A stretch of DNA of 64,000 bases. Source: Acidimicrobiales bacterium (GTDB lineage Bacteria > Actinomycetota > Acidimicrobiia > Acidimicrobiales > Iamiaceae). Positions 61,841-64,000 of this stretch are shown here, piece after piece. Under the pieces are notes generated by a model, which saw only the letters and a list, made by a program, of their open reading frames with translations, ran no database searches and was not told the DNA's origin. Within the stretch, counting starts at the first letter, position 1; the number at the start of each line of letters is the position of its first letter. The position numbers and the translations under genes are program-made. Where the stretch lies: the NCBI GenBank assembly GCA_035630295.1, contig DASQKY010000020.1, positions 109,046-173,045 on the forward strand. The letters are read 5' to 3'.

Positions 61841-62476
61841 TCAGCGGCGTCGGGGGATGCGGCGGGGCGAGCCGTCGGCCATGACCCGGGCGCCCAGGGC
61901 TCGCAGCACGAAGCTCTCGGTCAGGGCGATGGTGCGCTCCAGGTCCTCGGGGTCGGGGTGCAGCGAGCTGCCCCGCCCGATGCAGGCGTTGATCATCGAG
62001 GCCGTGGCCCCCAGGTCCTCCGACAGCATGTAGCGGCCGTCGACGCCGGCCCGCAGGATCGACAGCAGGGCGTCCTCCAGGGCCTGGACGTGGTCGAGGA
62101 TCTTCCCGAAGGCGTCCTGGGGGAGCAGGTGGCGCAGGGCCGGGCCCGGGGGCAGGTGGTTCTCGGAGAAGTAGGTGAGCTGGTGGCGGATGTAGGCCCG
62201 CATCTGGCCCACCGGGTCGTCGACCTCCCGGAGGGCGTCACGCAGCTGGGCCACGTAGCGGTCGGTCTCCCGGCCCACGTGCTCGACCAGCAGCGACTCC
62301 TTGTCCGGGAAGTAGTTGTACATGGCCGTGCGGGCCAGGCCGGCGGCCTCGGCCACATCCGCCAGGCTGACCGAGTCGTAGCCCCGCTCGTACATGAGCC
62401 GGGCCAGGGCCTCGAAGATGCGCTCCCGGGTCACGTCCCGGTGCGCCTCCAGCGACCCGCCGATCACCTTGGGCAC
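61841..62476 (-). CDS. TetR-family transcriptional regulator
   Basis: A 211-residue regulator. Helix-turn-helix region: ERIFEALARLMYERGYDSVSL, DVAEAAGLARTAMYNYFPDKESLLVEHV; C-terminal ligand domain ends LRALGARVM. It starts with GTG, 31 bases downstream of the DUF2470 gene on the same strand, and faces the hmu operon. It may control haem uptake, although TetR proteins regulate distant genes too. No operator palindrome was found in its leader. Confidence 0.88.
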   Translation of the reverse strand: MPKVIGGSLEAHRDVTRERIFEALARLMYERGYDSVSLADVAEAAGLARTAMYNYFPDKESLLVEHVGRETDRYVAQLRDALREVDDPVGQMRAYIRHQLTYFSENHLPPGPALRHLLPQDAFGKILDHVQALEDALLSILRAGVDGRYMLSEDLGATASMINACIGRGSSLHPDPEDLERTIALTESFVLRALGARVMADGSPRRIPRRR

Positions 62477-62507
62477 GAGCGCCCCCCGTCGTCGGGCCCG
62501 GGCACGG

Positions 62508-62822
62508 TCAGTGCTCCCGGGCCGGCAGGCCGAGGGCGGCGGCGGCCTCGGTGTGCATGCGCACCACCTCGGTCCGGACCTGGGCCCGCTCGGTGATCGG
62601 CTCGGCCCACGGGACGACCACCGAGGTCGGCGACCCGTCGACGGTGGCCTCGAACTCGATCCCGGCCGGGGTCATGCCGGTCATGGTGGCGGCGGTGGTG
62701 GCCGGCTGGCCGCCCAGGCCGCGGCAGATGGTCACGTTGTCCTCGGCGTGGTCGTCGTTCATGTGCCGGGCGATGGCGGACACCACCTCGGGGGAGAACG
62801 GGCTGGGCGGGACGTCGCTCAT
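62508..62822 (-). CDS. DUF2470 domain protein, haem-utilisation related
   Basis: A 104-residue protein that is almost only a DUF2470 domain: PEVVSAIARHMNDDHAEDN near the N-terminus and AGIEFEATVDGSP later. This domain usually forms the C-terminal part of HugZ/PPOX-type haem-binding or haem-utilisation proteins, where the HMNDDHAE stretch lies near the haem. Here it stands alone, beside the hmu operon and its regulator. GAGG precedes the ATG at 62822; a GTG 4 codons earlier is possible. Confidence 0.82.
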   Translation of the reverse strand: MSDVPPSPFSPEVVSAIARHMNDDHAEDNVTICRGLGGQPATTAATMTGMTPAGIEFEATVDGSPTSVVVPWAEPITERAQVRTEVVRMHTEAAAALGLPAREH

Positions 62823-62987
62823 GCGGTGCCTCACTGGGAGCAGGGCGGCGGGCGCCGCGGCGGGGGCCAGGATACGGCGGGCCCTCCACGGCCGGGGAGC
62901 CGAGCCCGGGACCGGGCCCCACCCTCCCGGAACCGGTGGGGTGGGGCGGGGCGGCGGGGGACGCCTGGCCGGGGCAGGATGCCGGGG

Positions 62988-63740
62988 ATGGACGCCGCCG
63001 ACCTGCCCGTGCCCCCGCTGGAGCCCCTGCCCGAGGACTGGGCCACGGCCCTGGCCGTGGTGGCCCACCCCGACGACATGGAGTACGGGGCCTCGGCCGC
63101 GGTGGCCCGCTGGACCGACCAGGGCAAGCGGGTGGCCTACCTGCTGGTCACCGCCGGGGAGGCCGGCATCGACGGGCTGGCCCCAGAGGAGGCCGGGCCC
63201 CTGCGGGCCGAGGAGCAGCGGGCCGCCTGCGCCGCGGTGGGCGTCGACGACCTGGAGATCCTGGACCATCCCGACGGCATGCTGGTCCCCGGCCTGGACC
63301 TGCGCCGGGACATCGCCGCGGCCATCCGGCGGGTGCGGCCGGAGCTGGTGGTCACCCTCAACCACCACGACACCTTCGGCCCCGGGGCCCTGAACATGGC
63401 CGACCACAAGGTGACCGGCCTGGCCGTCATCGACGCCGTGCGCGATGCCGCCAACCGCTGGGTGTTCCGGGACCTGGCCGAGCACCAGGGCCTGGAGCCG
63501 TGGGGCGGGGTGCGATGGGTGGCGGTGGCCAACTCGCCGGTGCCCACCCACGCCGTGCCGGTCGGCGAGGGCGACGTCGAGCGGGCGGTGGCCTCCCTGG
63601 AGGCTCACCGGGCCTACCTGGACGGCCTGGGAGGGGGCGCCATGGCCGACCCCGGCGCCTTCCTGCGGGGCCTCTTCGCCTCGGCCGCCCCCCGCTTCGC
63701 CGGCACCCCCGCCATGACCTTCGAGCTCCTCCCCATGTGA
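62988..63740 (+). CDS. PIG-L family deacetylase
   Basis: Zinc-dependent de-N-acetylase of 250 residues related to MshB/mycothiol-conjugate amidase and GlcNAc-PI deacetylase. The motif VVAHPDDMEYGASAAVARW holds the metal ligands; the third histidine is in NHHDTFGPGALNMADHKVTG. The substrate may be a mycothiol-like thiol, a bacillithiol-type or wall sugar. The ATG at 62988 follows CAGGAT by 7 bases; an ATG at 62979 is in frame. Confidence 0.85.
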   Translation: MDAADLPVPPLEPLPEDWATALAVVAHPDDMEYGASAAVARWTDQGKRVAYLLVTAGEAGIDGLAPEEAGPLRAEEQRAACAAVGVDDLEILDHPDGMLVPGLDLRRDIAAAIRRVRPELVVTLNHHDTFGPGALNMADHKVTGLAVIDAVRDAANRWVFRDLAEHQGLEPWGGVRWVAVANSPVPTHAVPVGEGDVERAVASLEAHRAYLDGLGGGAMADPGAFLRGLFASAAPRFAGTPAMTFELLPM

Positions 63741-63904
63741 GGCTCGACGGTGCTGCGGCGGGCGATGCCTTTTCCCGCGTCGGACGATATCGCGCAGTTT
63801 CGGCAAGACTGGCTTGGGCATGGTGCGAAGGAGCGTACGTCCACCCCGCCGGGTGCCGGACGTGCGCATCGGAGAAGTGTTCATCTACAGGGGGATTCCT
63901 GCTC

Positions 63905-63988
63905 ATGTTGTCCAAGAAGACCGTGGTGATGGTGGCGGTGGCTATGGCGTCGACGCTTGCCTTCGCTTTTGCCCCCCCCCCCCAGTAG
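63905..63988 (+). CDS. Signal-peptide-like ORF ending in a poly-C tract
   Basis: A 27-residue frame: LSKKTVVMVAVAMASTLAFAF looks like a Sec signal peptide, then reads through 12 consecutive C residues (63972-63983) to a TAG. GGGGGA lies ahead of the ATG. With one C more or less the frame would avoid that TAG and run out of the window, so this is probably the 5' end of a longer secreted protein. Whether the tract is real slippage or a sequence error is open. Confidence 0.5.
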   Translation: MLSKKTVVMVAVAMASTLAFAFAPPPQ

Positions 63989-64000
63989 GAGCAGGGCCTT

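Noticed and set aside
1-64000. CRISPR array, tRNA, rRNA, insertion sequence or prophage
   Set aside because: No regularly spaced direct repeats, cloverleaf-like sequence, transposase motif or terminal repeats seen by eye. Short tRNAs could still be missed without a scan.

Overview
The window is a gene-dense stretch of a very GC-rich chromosome (third codon positions almost all G or C). GTG starts, 4-base GTGA/ATGA stop-start overlaps, several acyl-CoA dehydrogenases, an LCP/LytR protein, DUF4214 secreted proteins, a SAM riboswitch before metX and a haem-uptake locus all point to an actinobacterium. A deep-branching acidimicrobial (Iamia-like) organism is my best guess, by inference only. I saw no phage, insertion sequence, CRISPR array, rRNA or tRNA.

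Layout. 0-3.9 kb: end of birA, a pabB-pabC pair and an acyl-CoA dehydrogenase. 4.0-8.6 kb: cell-envelope genes (LCP protein, UDP-glucose dehydrogenase, UDP-glucuronate decarboxylase-like epimerase, SGNH lipoprotein). 8.7-20.4 kb: mixed housekeeping and repair genes (MsrB, a long acyl-CoA dehydrogenase, a cyclopropane-fatty-acid-synthase-like enzyme, a phosphotransferase, a serine hydrolase, a PhyH oxygenase, an SDR, an alkyltransferase-like protein, glutathione peroxidase, a DEAD-box helicase and a solitary N6-adenine methyltransferase). 20.4-26.2 kb: SAM-riboswitch-controlled metX-metZ with an Fpg/Nei glycosylase. 26.2-31.1 kb: a large secreted DUF4185/DUF4214 protein, two divergent paralogous XRE regulators, a TetR gene and a nitronate monooxygenase. 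31-39.6 kb: an O-methyltransferase and a GH1 glycosidase sharing a palindromic promoter, a sigma-like/RseB-like membrane fusion, an L,D-transpeptidase lipoprotein, a zinc-protease-like membrane protein and an SDR. 39.6-53.6 kb: a VOC-ECF sigma pair, an acyl-CoA synthetase, an ABC-F protein, class I and class II fumarases, stress-type coiled-coil proteins and small oxidoreductases or hydrolases.

The most coherent system is at 53.6-62.8 kb. A haem oxygenase diverges from a tightly overlapping operon: secreted double-repeat protein, HmuT, repeat protein with a sortase-like LAATG tail, repeat protein with DUF4214 tail, HmuU, HmuV. A TetR regulator and a DUF2470 protein face it. Four copies of one secreted module (about 130 residues; paired cysteines, an xDH motif and a DRSQD motif) occur in three proteins. 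They are good candidates for surface haem capture feeding HmuTUV and then the haem oxygenase.

A genome-style feature is also visible. Many first genes have a TANNNT (sometimes CANNNT) box ending 6-10 bases before the start codon with no Shine-Dalgarno sequence, the arrangement of leaderless actinobacterial transcripts. These boxes decided many of the starts chosen here. Translations were read by eye, and functions rest on family motifs, not searches.
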